DNA of 64,000 nt, taken from assembly GCA_018806985.1 (NCBI GenBank), contig JADANN010000401.1, positions 1,674,001-1,738,000 on the forward strand. Direction: 5' to 3'. The notes beneath the pieces are model-generated. The model did no database searches, had not been told where the DNA came from, and saw nothing but the letters and a program-made list of their open reading frames with translations. The translations under genes and the position numbers were made by a program. Shown here in pieces: positions 11,340-23,400 of the stretch (position 1 is its first letter; every line of letters starts with the position of its first letter). This stretch comes from Angiostrongylus vasorum. Its lineage: Eukaryota > Nematoda > Chromadorea > Rhabditida > Metastrongylidae.

Positions 11340-13745
11340 TAAGTGGGCATCATTCCCCTAATCCCGAAAGGACCCTGATATGGTGGCGTTTGACAGGGCG
11401 AACACGGGTTGCTAAAAAAAACCTCGAGGCCATTCTAGGCTGCCTAAATCGCAAAACAATAAAGACTGATTTGGGCCTGCAATGCACGTACACTTGCATC
11501 AGAGTCTTTGATGGAAGACTTGATCATGCAGGCAAGAAGCACAAGGTACGACGTTATTGCCCTGGCCAAGACGAGACGACGACGACGACACCCATTCAAC
11601 GCCGTCTATGACACCGGAGAAGAACCACTTCGCAGAACATGCAACTGTAGGCGAGTAGGCGGGGGTGGGCGTTCTCGTCCACTGGAACAACTAACAACAC
11701 GAAGCGGACGTGCACGATTGAAGAGATGTGGACCAACCCGGCTTTGACAATCATCGTCGTTTACGCGCCGACATCAGGCTATCACGAATACGAAATCGAG
11801 GCATTTTATATGGGCTGGGAAAAATTAGAAGATCATACATAATTCAAGGCTGTCGTTGAAGATTTTAATCCTAGGAAGTTAACCAGAATAACGTCACATT
11901 AGCACGCGCGGATTAAGGTGGAAAAAGCAAGTTGGACGGTTGTCTGCGTTTATCATGACGACCAAAATATTCGTGGTAACTCGCAATTCTAGAAGCCCCA
12001 CATCCAACTCTGGACGTCTAAGTCTCCCAATGGAGAGTACCACAATGAAATAGGTTACATCATAGTAATTAAAGTCTTGCCTAACCAATGTCGCCGTTGT
12101 CCCAAAATTCTACATGCGACCATAAATGTCGCCTTCGTGCAACTTCGCGTAGAAAGGAGAAAAAAGCCTCTAAATTCAAAAAAACGAAGTCCCAAAACCA
12201 CCACGAACCGGGGTTTCTTCAGCTTCAGGTCCGGCATTGGGACACCAGAACTTCCAGAACAGTGCAGACAGGCAACAAGAAGAGTAGCACCCATGGTCGA
12301 AGAAACAGAGGCTGGGAAAAGCATTAGCAAAGCCCATCGAAGATTTCCCAAGCATAAAACGAAGACGATTGCACCTGAAGAACCTTCTACTAGTCCTCAT
12401 ATGCACTCTGACTCGGCTCTTCACACGTTACCTCTCAAAATGCAAGGTCCCTTCTCAGTGGAAGGCCAGAAAGACCGTGCTGTTGTTCAAGAAGGGGTGA
12501 CGTTCAAGATATCGGCAACTATCACCTAATCTCCTTGCTGTCTGTCGTCTACAAACTTTTCACTCGAGTCATTGTGAACAGGATTGACAGAACACTGGAT
12601 GAAGGACAGCCATGTGAGCAAGCAGGGTTTCGAGTGAGATTCAATACAATGGACCACACTCACAGGATAATAAAACTCTCACTTTCATCGATTCAAAGAA
12701 AGCTTCTGACTCAGTTGAGGTGGAAGCGGTCGTGGAAGCCCAGTACAGCCAAGGAGTCCTTATTGGGAATTTCACAACCAAGATGTCACCATTCCATAAC
12801 GATATTAACACCTACGTCAAAAGAGGAGTTGGGCAAAGGGATACCTTCTCGCTAAAATTATTTACCGCCACCTTGCAGAACGTCATGCGAACATTGGAAT
12901 GGGATAATATGGGAGTGATAATCGATGGTCGGCAGTTACACCATCTCCGCCTTGCTGATGACATCGTCCTTATAACACCCAACATTAGCTAAGCGGAGCG
13001 TATGCTTGCCGACTTTGATAAAGCCTGTGGAAAGACTGGTCTTCGACTAAACCTCACATAAACGATGTTCGTGAAGAACGGATTGGTTTCATATGCCCCA
13101 TTCACGCTCAACGGAACAAATATCTCTGAATGCTCCTGTTATGTCTATCTAGCTCGGGAAATCAACATTACGAACGACTTAACTCCAGGGTTGAGAAGGA
13201 AGAAACGAGCGACTTGGGGAGTTTTCAAGAGCATCGAGGATGTAGTGAAGAGAACAAGGAACACCAGACTCCATGCTCACCTTTTCGGTCCAAAAGTTCT
13301 TCCTACCTTAATGTATGCGTCATAAACCTGGTGGCTGCGTAAGCAGGATGGAAAATCACATCAGCGTTATTGAACGCGCAGTGGAAAGGACGATACTAGA
13401 AATATCCGGTATCATGCAAGTGAGGAAAGAGGTCCGTAGACCTAATCCACGTTAATGATCAAGAATCAAGGACGCCGTTTTTCACGCCAAACTGTTAAAG
13501 ATGAGATGGGCGGGGCGTGTGGTGCTTCTGAAGGACAACCGATGGACAAGAGTCGTTAATGACTGGATTTCTTGAGATGTCAAATGTACTGCAAGAAGAC
13601 CATCGACCCCACGGTTGGAGTTATTCACGAAAACGCCAGAAGAAAGATGTGATGCTCAACGCGTCCCTCGAGTCACGCCGCAGTGAGAATGGAAGATTGC
13701 ACATGCCCGAGTCATTCGATGAATAACTGGACGAGGGGTGATTTT
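11340..13745 (+). mobile_element. RTE-type non-LTR retrotransposon, family A, copy 1 (decayed)
   Basis: This is a decayed copy of an endonuclease/reverse-transcriptase ORF. The apurinic-like endonuclease part is recognisable at about 11470-12070. The reverse transcriptase spans 12400-13330, including a FADD-like catalytic box (HHLRLADDIVLI) and the C-terminal MFVKNGLVSYAPFTLNG and VYLAREIN segments. Many frameshifts and stops split it, so no active protein is encoded. The conserved maturation-like tail (SLRKQD..ERAVE) follows at 13330-13740. The lead-in at 11220-11470 probably belongs to its 5' region. Confidence 0.8.
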
Positions 13746-13789
13746 AAGTCGTTACCATAGGTACTGTACGGATTGCAGTACTTCCATTC

Positions 13790-13940
13790 GTTTCTTTCAT
13801 AGTATTTGTGCACGAAGGTCTTCGGACTTATCTTGTGTTTCCTAGGCTGCTGCTCGAGGATTTCGTCTTCCTTATGGACGTTGTAAACTGCTGGTCAAGT
13901 CGAATCTCCTTGAAGTCTTGGAGGTAGCCGTGCTTAGGCG
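13790..13940 (-). repeat. SINE-B fragment
   Basis: Reverse piece of the family described at 57685: CGAAGGTCTTC and CTGCTGCTCGAGGATTTCG blocks. Confidence 0.5.
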
Positions 13941-14089
13941 TTCCCACGTGGGTTGCAAGGAGAACGTTGTGGGGAGGAGGTCCAACCAGCACCTTGTTTC
14001 ATGTTGTATAGCATCACTAACCACTCAGCGTTATGAAGAGGAAAAATTGATGACCGGACTTACATGCAAAAAAGTTCAAAGACCTCTGT

Positions 14090-14335
14090 GAATTACAATT
14101 GTAATGGTGCTGAGATGTTTGAAAAACTACAATTTGTAGGTGTCTGCGGTGGGGGGACGAAAGAATCCGCATGGTGTGGTGGTGAACGCATTAGCCCCAG
14201 AAAAGGGTGAATAGCGCGTTCGTTCCTCACCGCAAACACCTGTGGACCGCAGTTTTGCAAATATCTCGGCATCATTACGGTTGTATTTCACGTAGTACCC
14301 TGGCGCGAAAAATTGTAATAGGCAGAAAATAAAAA
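14090..14335 (+). repeat. SINE-C copy
   Basis: Contains GCATGGTGTGGTGGTGAACG and ends GTAATAGGCAGAAAATAAAA. Confidence 0.62.
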
Positions 14336-14450
14336 GTCAATCTTTGTGAATGTTGGATGCGATGAAATGAATCGAATGCAAGAAGTACTGGGATCAACAC
14401 AGTGCGACACATATGATGTCGCGTCATGTAATAAAAATTTTAGAAAATAT
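14335..14450 (+). repeat. SINE-B 3' end
   Basis: Contains GATGAAATGAATCGAATGCAA ... ACTGGGATC ... GTCATGTAATAAAAA, the 3' end of the family, directly after a SINE-C copy. Confidence 0.5.
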
Positions 14451-14851
14451 GATAGGTTTTGGTACTACTTGTATTTTATTCTATTAGTATTTGAAATAAA
14501 TCTCTAGACGAAAGAGTGATAATTGGAATCCAAGTCCATTACCTATATCATCACTCTTAACAACTCATGAACTTGATCCGATACTGGCAAAAATTTCACT
14601 CAACTGGACGACGAAATGTTGTCGAAGTCACTGAACAGTTTCGTCTGCAGGGAATCTTCGAAATGATTGGATGGAATTTTCCATAGTTGATTTGACAGAA
14701 AAGTGGAAGAGCTATGTGGAATCAGCGAAATGCCCTAATAGTGATGAATAGAAACAAATGTGGTCAGATTGCTGCAAATTTGCACTACCAAGACTAGTTC
14801 TTAAATTTATTTGTCATTTATTTCCTTACACAAACAGAAGTATGATAGGGG

Positions 14852-15075
14852 GGCGCGTGTAACGCAGTGGTTTCAGGCGCCCTGCAGTACACATGAAATC
14901 GATCTCCGTGCCCCAGGCTCACCAAGCCTTCCATCCCCTCGGGTTCGGCAAATTAGTACGAGACTTGTCTGGCAGGATAGCAGCGCCGGCTCGATACATC
15001 GGTAGTCCACCGCGAGTGAAATCGAATTCATGGCGCATCCCTCAGAGATTGGTCAACGCCGGGAGCTTTATCCCT
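14852..15075 (+). repeat. SINE-A copy
   Basis: Forward copy with an internal deletion of about 50 bp before the tail. Confidence 0.68.
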
Positions 15076-15079
15076 GCGT

Positions 15080-15785
15080 TTATTGTATGAACAGACACGA
15101 CATTGTGTTAATCCCAACACTTCTTCCATTTACTTTGTTCTGGAACATCCGAAATCCACTAATGTTTTTGGATTATCTAGCGCTGCGGTTTGTCAACTGA
15201 ACCTCCCCCTACTAAAGTCGTTGAATTCTGGTTGGGTATACGTTACCCTGAAAGCACGACATAGCCATGCTGTGGCGTCCAAAGGTTCCCTTTTTACATG
15301 TAAACAGTCGACTTTTGCCAGTATTACGAGCCAACAGAGTGGAACTACTTTTTGCGGTTAGCTTTGAACATTTTGATGGTGCCCAATCTTCCTGGTCTCC
15401 CGGATGCTGATGAGAACTCACATTTGTGTTGTAGATTCCAAGGGTTCATTTAAGGAATTATAGAGTTGATTAACTCCGTTTGTCTGTGTCTCCGTCGACA
15501 TTATAGTTGATTTTCCACTAAATTTTACCCTTCTGCAATATTCAGCTAATATTTTTACTTACGAGTTATAGTCGATATCATAGACAATCAATTGTGACGA
15601 TCCACTATGGAAAGAACTCAAAGAACTTACTAAGCTTGTATTTATGAGAACTCTTTTATCGACTGCTTATTTCAAATGTAGCAAATGAATGGATCTACCT
15701 ATTTCCTATACTGTGGCAACTAATAAAATGATAACTGCTTTAGCTATCATTTCCATTACCTCTTATTTTTTATACTTTCTTAAAT
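15080..15785. other. No feature recognised
   Basis: Between a SINE-A and a SINE-B. Short open frames only. Confidence 0.35.
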
Positions 15786-15789
15786 GTTA

Positions 15790-16175
15790 TTTTATATGAC
15801 CCGTCTTTATGTCTACTGTGCGGATCCCAGCAATTTTCGCATTCGATTCGTTTCCTCGCATCCATCATCCACGAAGGTCTTCCTAGTTTTTTGCGGGTGG
15901 CTTCGATTGCTGCTTGAGGATTTTACTTTTATCTTCAGTATCGTAGAATGCTTATCTAGTCGATTCTCTCTGGAGTACTGGAATTGCCAGGCTGGAGCAT
16001 TCGCAACTGGATTACAGAGAGTGACTTTAGTTCGCGAACAAATTCGGTACCAATTTCGCTACTCCGGAGGTATGAGAGGCTCGGTTGGTTCGGAGCGGAA
16101 TCGAACTAGCACCATGCTTGTGGTAACCGACTACTATTGTGCTATCGACCCTCTTGCATTATCTATAATGCTGGT
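15790..16175 (-). repeat. SINE-B copy
   Basis: Reverse full-length copy. The B box is visible as GGAATCGAAC at about 16097-16106. A 161-codon open frame on the plus strand is antisense to the SINE and not a gene. Confidence 0.65.
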
Positions 16176-16269
16176 AATAGTGGATTGTGCTCACTGGACA
16201 CCTGGAGCCTTTAGTCATCCTTCCTGTCGCATGTCAGAACTGCCTAGTAGGGATCCATTTATTCGATAG

Positions 16270-16820
16270 ATACTATGAGCACTGTTTCTTCCCAATTTTT
16301 TGCGAAAGTAATAAAAGTAAAGAGTCTTCCTAGGACATGGTAGCGTCGAGGCTATGGTGCCAGTCTGTGTTTACATTGCATAAGAGGTTAGCGATAGCAA
16401 TTCGTATTTTTAGTTTCATTTCAAGTTCCCCCCGTTTTGTCGTTTGGATAGCAGAATGTCGAAAATCGGACGGGCTGCACACTTGTGCTTTCGAACAACA
16501 CCTGACTAACAACATCCATTGTATGGCTGGATTCCGCGAAGCTTAAACACACACCAGGAGGACCACCAACGTGATAATCAGAGTCTTCATGAAGATATCA
16601 GAAGAAGAATATGATGGTCAGCGAATCACTGAAGCGTACGGAATAGAGCTACTCTTCTTATAAATGATATGGGCAAATGGATACGTACTCTCGAGTCTCA
16701 CGATGATAAGCGTGAAGACAGTTGATTCCTTTTGCTTGGAGATCAAGATGTTCATACTGAGTTATTCCTCATTCTGCTAAACGTAACCTGGGGTAAATAT
16801 ATGTCTTTCTATAGCAACTT
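16270..16820. other. No feature recognised
   Basis: Non-repetitive within this window. Open frames of about 60 codons on both strands lack splice context. Confidence 0.35.
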
Positions 16821-16824
16821 ACAA

Positions 16825-17190
16825 CTTGGAGGGTAAATTTGGATGGCCCGTCTTCACTGGTTGTGTGAGCGCCAGTATAACTTGCATTTCTTCGGAGTTT
16901 TGGTTGTTTAGCCATAGTGGTTCTCTGCAGTCCCGAGGACAGCCTGGCCAAAGTCTGCCTCATGTCGTCATCACCACAGGCAGTCGCCCCCTTGTGGATC
17001 AGAGGGAGATTTGCCACCGGTGGATCCTAGTACTGGTTTACTCTTAGATGGGCTTCCCGATGGAAACGCCGGGCTCTTTCCAGCTTGGGAGATCCTTCTG
17101 TGGGAATGAATCCCCGCTGTACATCACAGCTCGACACCCCGGAACACCTTCCAGCACGATGAGGCGGTAAACCGTTGGGAGGAACTTAGA
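16825..17190 (-). repeat. Repeat D copy 3
   Basis: Reverse-oriented, nearly full-length copy. A 20-bp piece of the same unit (GATGGTGGATCCTAGTACTGG) recurs alone near 18150. Confidence 0.65.
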
Positions 17191-17194
17191 TAAT

Positions 17195-18750
17195 ATCATT
17201 ATGAATTAGCCACTATATATTAATAAAATCGTGCATCTTTATAATCCCAGTATAGTGCTTTTCTGTATATTCCAAATAAAGGAAATCTTTATAAAGTGCG
17301 CCATAAAAAAGGCTAGCCTGTACTACAGTTAACCGTGGATGGAGTCTTATTTAACTGACTCTGCTTCCAGAAACAATAAGTGCCTTTTTTTTCCTTTCCT
17401 TTTTACCTAAGATATCTTTGTGAGCCGTTGGTAATCCAGTGGCAGCACATGAGGCATCCCCATAGTGACGTCATTAGACGACAGACGTACTTCATGAAGA
17501 CAACAGACGAAAACTGTTCCATTCACACGCTAGGTGTTTCTTAAGCGTAGCAACTTTGTAACTCAAGGAACTCGAACCAAGATATTGACGCTTGAATCGC
17601 ACGTCTATCAACGGAAGGTGGTAAAAATGAGTCAATCAAAGTGTGTTGAGCAGTAATAGATACGAAAAAAGGACTAAGAACACTATATACACGGTACGAT
17701 TGTGGTCAGAATGGAAATGTGAAATACTCCCAAGCCTCGTCGCTAAGTGGACGCGTCAATGAACTGCTTTACATCCAATACAAGCAAGGTAGGTTTCTGC
17801 GGAACAATGTCTAAAAGTAGGCTTACAAATGTCGGCGCCCACTTTAATACAACTGAGCTAAACATCGTAATTGATCTAGAACGAAGTACTTGCCATCTAT
17901 TTCCAGTTTCAGTATGCTTCTGGTGCATATCCCCCTCAGCGCCTCCATAGCTCCATTGTCGTTAGATCTTTCTGAATGTCAAAGTACGATGTACAAAGCG
18001 CTCATTGCTCAAGGAAGGTGGAGTGCTCCTACCGTCATAATCAACCGCTGAAAGATTGGGCTTGCAAGAGATGCAGGAGAGAGCTGTTCTGAGAACGACA
18101 AACTTTACATGACGCAGTTTTGACACGAATACGATGAGCTATCAGGGCGATGGTGGATCCTAGTACTGGTTTATATAGGTTTGAACTCAAATGAAACCCC
18201 TTTTAAGCAAATTCTTTGTCCTTCAAACAGCTTTATTTAATCATCACTTTGGCACAGACTTTTTTAGAATATTCTAGTCAAACACTTCAAAATACATTTG
18301 CAGCTACCGGTAAGAAGTCTTACACAAGAAAACTCGTTAGACCAATTCCGTTAAGCACACTTATGGCACAAATGACGATTTGAATCGTGAAATATCAGTA
18401 ATCTACCCGTTAATATGCCTAGTTATCTGAACATTCTTCTGAGGTTAGTCTTCAGGACCTAGGAACCATGCCTGACCAATGAGTAATTGTCGCAAGTATT
18501 GGATAAGCTTACTCATCTAGTAAGTTGATGGCCGAATTATGGACAGTACCAAATATATGAAGCATTAACTTAGAAACGAATGATGTGTGGTAAAGGCTCT
18601 ACCAGTAGCTAACTACAACAATTAAAAAAACTGCAATGTTTTCATAATTCACGAATAGTATGTACAAAACTAGAAAAGCTGTTATGCTCCCTAACTGCTT
18701 TTTTTCCTCGTCATGAGGAGAATTGGCAGTTCTTGTCATAGCTTTCGTTT
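17195..18750. other. Gene-poor stretch
   Basis: Open frames of 60-70 codons on both strands near 17743-17950 overlap each other and have no recognisable domain. A short repeat-D scrap lies at 18150. Confidence 0.35.
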
Positions 18751-18754
18751 CTAC

Positions 18755-18888
18755 AAACAAACGCTCTTGACGATCATATCGATTGTCTCATCCATCGAAT
18801 CACGTTCTCCAGAATAGGGACGCATCGAAACTGCATGCTGTGTTGTTAATTCGAAATCATCAAGACAGGAAAAATATCTGAAAAAAAA
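18755..18888 (-). CDS. Candidate isolated exon
   Basis: A very good acceptor (CTTTTTTTTCAG, minus strand) opens a frame reading YFSCLDDFELTTQHAVSMRP, then GERDSMDETIDMIVKS, with GTTTGT as possible donor. Could belong to the same gene as the tetraspanin-like exon at 10669, but the phase does not fit directly. Confidence 0.22.
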
Positions 18889-18971
18889 GGATACTTGAAA
18901 AACTAAGCTGATATCTCCTACGGGTACTATTATGATTTGCACTGCAATGACCACCTTGTAAAATAAAAACG

Positions 18972-19228
18972 ATGAAGCTCTCGGCGTTGATCAATCCCCT
19001 GGGTGTGCCATGCATTGGACTTCATTAAGCATTGTTGAAGGTGATATGGCCTTTACAATGACTCGCGGTGGCCTACCGATGTATCGAGCAACTGCTGCTA
19101 TCCTCCCAAACAAGTCTGGTGCCAAATTGCCGACCTCGGAGGGATGGAAGGCTTGGTGAACTTGGGGAGCGGGACCGATCTCATGTGTACTGCAGAGCGC
19201 CTCTATCCACTGCGCTACACGTGCCAAT
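18972..19228 (-). repeat. SINE-A copy
   Basis: Reverse copy with a good match to the family along its length. Confidence 0.72.
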
Positions 19229-19639
19229 TACGAAAACCTTATAATCCTACAAAAGTTATGGTTAACAAAAGTTTCCATCGGTTACACTGACAAGCCTACT
19301 AAGGTGTTTATCTTGAATATAGCCACTACAACCGATCAAGTTATAATATCCGCGACATTCCAGAGTTGGCGGACGAAAATTTTCTCCTTTGCTGACGAGC
19401 CATCTTTGTAAGATAAGTACACAGCATATTTTCAGCATATCCGAAATAAACTACTCAGCTCCTATTCTTTGATTATTACACTCGCACGAGACCTTCCATA
19501 TGTTAGTCAAGTGAACATTGGAGCTGAGATTCTCTATTGTATCAAGCGGTGTATCAAAGTTGCGTACGGCTTACTAATTACAGGCTCTCGTAGAGCACAT
19601 ATGTTGTCGGTGTATGGTGTATTCTAGCTCCAGGATAAC

Positions 19640-19805
19640 AAAGCTCTACTTCCTTCAGATGTCGGTAAACTGGTACCAGACTTGCCTCGCGAGATAAAAG
19701 CACTGATTCGATATATCGTCAGCCAACTGCTTCCCAGTCAGATGCACAGGGGATTTATCAGAGCGGGGATTGATCCCTAAGAGATTGATGAGCGCCGAAT
19801 GTTTT
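19640..19805 (+). repeat. SINE-A copy, diverged fragment
   Basis: Lacks the tRNA-like head. The TCGGTAAACTGGTACCAGAC block and the tail are recognisable. Confidence 0.5.
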
Positions 19806-20184
19806 GACGCTTTACGGGAAGATAAGGAAAAGGATACAAACATCGTAAACGACTGACTACTATGAGGACAAGCAAAGCTCTGTTCGGACCTAACTGAATT
19901 GATATAAATGCCTTCTCAAGTATGTACACGATTGACCAACGTTTATGACGGCATATCAATTCTTAAGTGCAGAAAAAAAAAATCGAAACTGATTTGAATT
20001 AAAGAATACCAAAACCAAAGTAAGTACTGTGGTCTTTACGATGTTAGAGTTTCACAAACTGAATGAGCGACGTGTGATGTTTCGCTTTAACATAACACCG
20101 CCACCATTATATCATATTTCAAAACAGCATGGTTCTCTATGCACCTTTATTGAGCAAATATCCTTAGATTAGTCACCTTTTATT

Positions 20185-20395
20185 TACTGCCTACTTTTTT
20201 CTAATAGTAGAGCATTGCGTGAAATATAACTATAATGATGCTGAGATATTTTCAAAACTCCGGACCGCTGATGCCTGGAGTGGGGAACAAACAAACTATT
20301 ACCCTTTTGTGAGGCTAACGCATTCACCACACCATGAGCGTCCTTCGTTTCGCCTGTCTCTGAGCCGTGTTACTGACTTTATATTCTTGGAGTGT
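20185..20395 (-). repeat. SINE-C copy
   Basis: Reverse copy: TTTATTTACTGCCTAC at the left, ACGCATTCACCACACCATG inside. It lies directly downstream of the last importin exon found. Confidence 0.62.
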
Positions 20396-20474
20396 ATATT
20401 GCTTCACACCAGACTACACAGTTCTGATTGAACTGTGGTAACAGTGAATACTGATAAACTCCCAACAATAAGAC

Positions 20475-23400
20475 TTACTTTTCCAAAATTTCATGCGCCG
20501 CCACATGCAAGCGCATTGAGTGACTGTCGCACAAAAACTCCAGTTTCTCCTTTGCTCCTAACTCTTCCATTCTGGTGGCTACAGGATTCAAAAAAGTCTG
20601 CAGGTAAAAAAACAACTAAACTATAAACCACTAATATTTGCCTTCCAATTCATATATTCATCAAACTGATGTTAACCTGTCAAACCTATAGCCAGCTGTT
20701 CTCCATATGCAAGCAATGCAGAAAGGGCCTCCATCACATCGGCTACAAGAGAGTGTTCCAAAACAGTGAGGAAGTCACATAGTGGAGAAAGCAAATCAGC
20801 ACCGAGAATCGCTGCTAGATGACACGATCGGGACGATGTAGCAGCATGATACATTACGTAAAATGCCTAAATAGCATAATGTGGAGCACTTTAGTATGAA
20901 AATGAAACAAATATAAAGCTTTTATGCCCTTACGCAAACATTCATATACGAGTACGTGATGAAAATACAATTTTGGTTGCAGATCAAAACATTCTTCCCA
21001 ACGGTCTACCGCCTCATCGTGGATGGGAGGTGTTCCTGGGCGTCGAGCTGCGATGCACAGCGAGTGGATTCATCCCCTCAGCAGCGCCTCCCAAGCTAAG
21101 AAGGAGTCCGGCGTTTCCATCAAGAAGCCCAACTAAGACTAAACCAATACTAGGATCCACCGCCGTCTTGGTAACAAAGCCGCACGGTGGCAAATCATCC
21201 TCTGATCTGACTGCCTGTGGTGTTAACGACCTGCGGCAGACCTTGGTCAGGCTGATCCTGGGACTCCAGGGAACCAACCACAAGAGCTAAACCAGGAAAA
21301 CTCCCGAAGAAATGGAAATTATCCTGGCAACCGCACAAACGGTGAAGATGGCTTATCCAAGTATCGAAGTAAGTAAGATCGAAGCATTTTGTAGACTATT
21401 GGTATCGCTTAAGAAGAAATAGGTGTCTTCATATAAACTGTGTTTAGAAGCCAAGAAAAGAAATCAGATATACACCCAAGGCTCTCAAGTGAGAGGGACA
21501 TTCTACATATGAGAAGAAAGTTGGTAAAAAACGAAATGATTAAAAAGGAATGCGGGGAGTAGTCTGACCTACTAATTACACGAAACTTTCTTTGAAGAAG
21601 ATGAAAAAAAACTCCATTTTTTTCACGTTCTATGCATGAATCTTACTTCTTTTCGAGTTTCGTAATCAGCAACCTCAAGCAAAACCGCGATCTCCTTAAG
21701 TGTGCCAACGTCAAGAACGGCTTGCAGCATATCATTACCCTCTGCTGCAATGTTGCTCATGACAAAGCAAGCTTCACGCATCGTTGTATTACGAGACATG
21801 AGTGGAAGCAAGTTGAACAGCAGACCACTATTGACCATATCTGCAGTGTTTTTAAAAATATAGGGAAAACACTTTATGAAAATGCTGACTGTGACGATTA
21901 AACAATGCAAACATATGAAAAGCATAAACAACCCGTACGCTCCAGAAGATTAGAATTTCATGCGATGGAGTGAACAAATATGCGCTATGGTGGGTAAGGA
22001 TTTCAAAAATTTTCATTCAAATCAGTACAGATCAATTTGAGCAGCAAAATTTGGTTTGGAAAGCTAAACTATTTTTGGGAAATGTATGTGTTGCGATCAA
22101 TGCATGATGCTGCAGATGTTTCAAGCATGTAGTTCACTCTTTACAATAGCAGCTCGATTTCCTTTAAGCACAATAATGAGATAAAGGAAAGGAAACTGAT
22201 CAGTGCTACCACAACACCATAAAGTAGGGCCACCTCGACGAATATACCTTTTGTATACAGGGACGTCTCTTGAATAACGTTTGCAATTGACCGAAGGCTT
22301 TCATATACGACAAATGAAGAACATGAAGGCAGCAAACTCACAAGCTTTATCTGGACGCCAGCATCTGACATTGGCTGAAAAAAGTCAGGATATTCAGACA
22401 TTAATCTACATGCTCTAAGTGCATCCGACTGAATTGTTAAATCCTCTGAAGATAACTGACGAGAAATAAGTGGTAGAAGTGGGAAGAGTTCAATTAATTC
22501 AGGTGTAAAATCCTGAATATCCGAAAAAAGAGTGGCAGTAAGGAACATTATGTGTCTAATTATCACGAGCTTCTTGTTCTTGGAAGCTATCCGTAGGATA
22601 TCCTGTACCACACCACAAGTAATCACGAAATTTTTGTTCTCGACAGAGCATTCCACCAAATTAGCTATTGACCACAACAGCTGAGATAGCACAGAATTTT
22701 CCATAGGCATGGGTGTTCCATTTCTTGAAGATGCAGCTCGGTGTATAAGACCGCAAAAAGTGGGTAGAACTTGCCCACGAATGTCTTCAGTGAATAATCG
22801 ATTTTCATGACGACGGAACATATTGACGAGTATCCAGGAGATATCATCGGTGAGATCCTTATCCCCGTGAATTAGTAAACGTGTGAGATGAGAAATCAGA
22901 GAAATATCACCCAGTCTTGACATGCAGTTCACATCTTCTGCAAATTATCAATATCCATTAATGTCCCCAAAAAGGTACTACAACTAAAAAAAATACCCAC
23001 ACATAAGAAAGAACTCTGTCTTTCCGCATGACTTTGAAATTGACATTTTTAAGAAACTTTGGTTTAAGAACAGAACAACATGGTGTACCCACGTAGCTCT
23101 CATCTTCAGTGTAAGCCTCTCAGAAAGCACTGCCGGTGCGACTGAAGAAGCAGAATGACGGTCGCTCCGAATGTAAGAAATTCAGCAAGACATCACATCG
23201 TTCTAGATCAACGAGTTGAGAAACCGGTCAATGGTTATAGGAACGCTTTATACAAATAGCATGCGCTCGAGTCGAGTTCCGACAAAGCTCGTACTCATAC
23301 GGAGTGTCCCCGTAAGAAATGGCTGGTTGTTAAGATCGCTGAGGCAAATTTTTGTACCGTTGTACCGTCGCCGAAGACCCGAATGCACATCTCGTGTACA

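Noticed and set aside
12077..12529. 150-codon open frame (+)
   Set aside because: It lies mostly in a shifted frame of the decayed RTE-A element and includes only pieces of its protein.
15784..16269. 161-codon open frame (+)
   Set aside because: It is the antisense of a SINE-B copy. Neither codon use nor any domain supports a gene.
17743..17950. Overlapping open frames on both strands
   Set aside because: Both are about 60 codons with no domain, splice context or repeat in the window.
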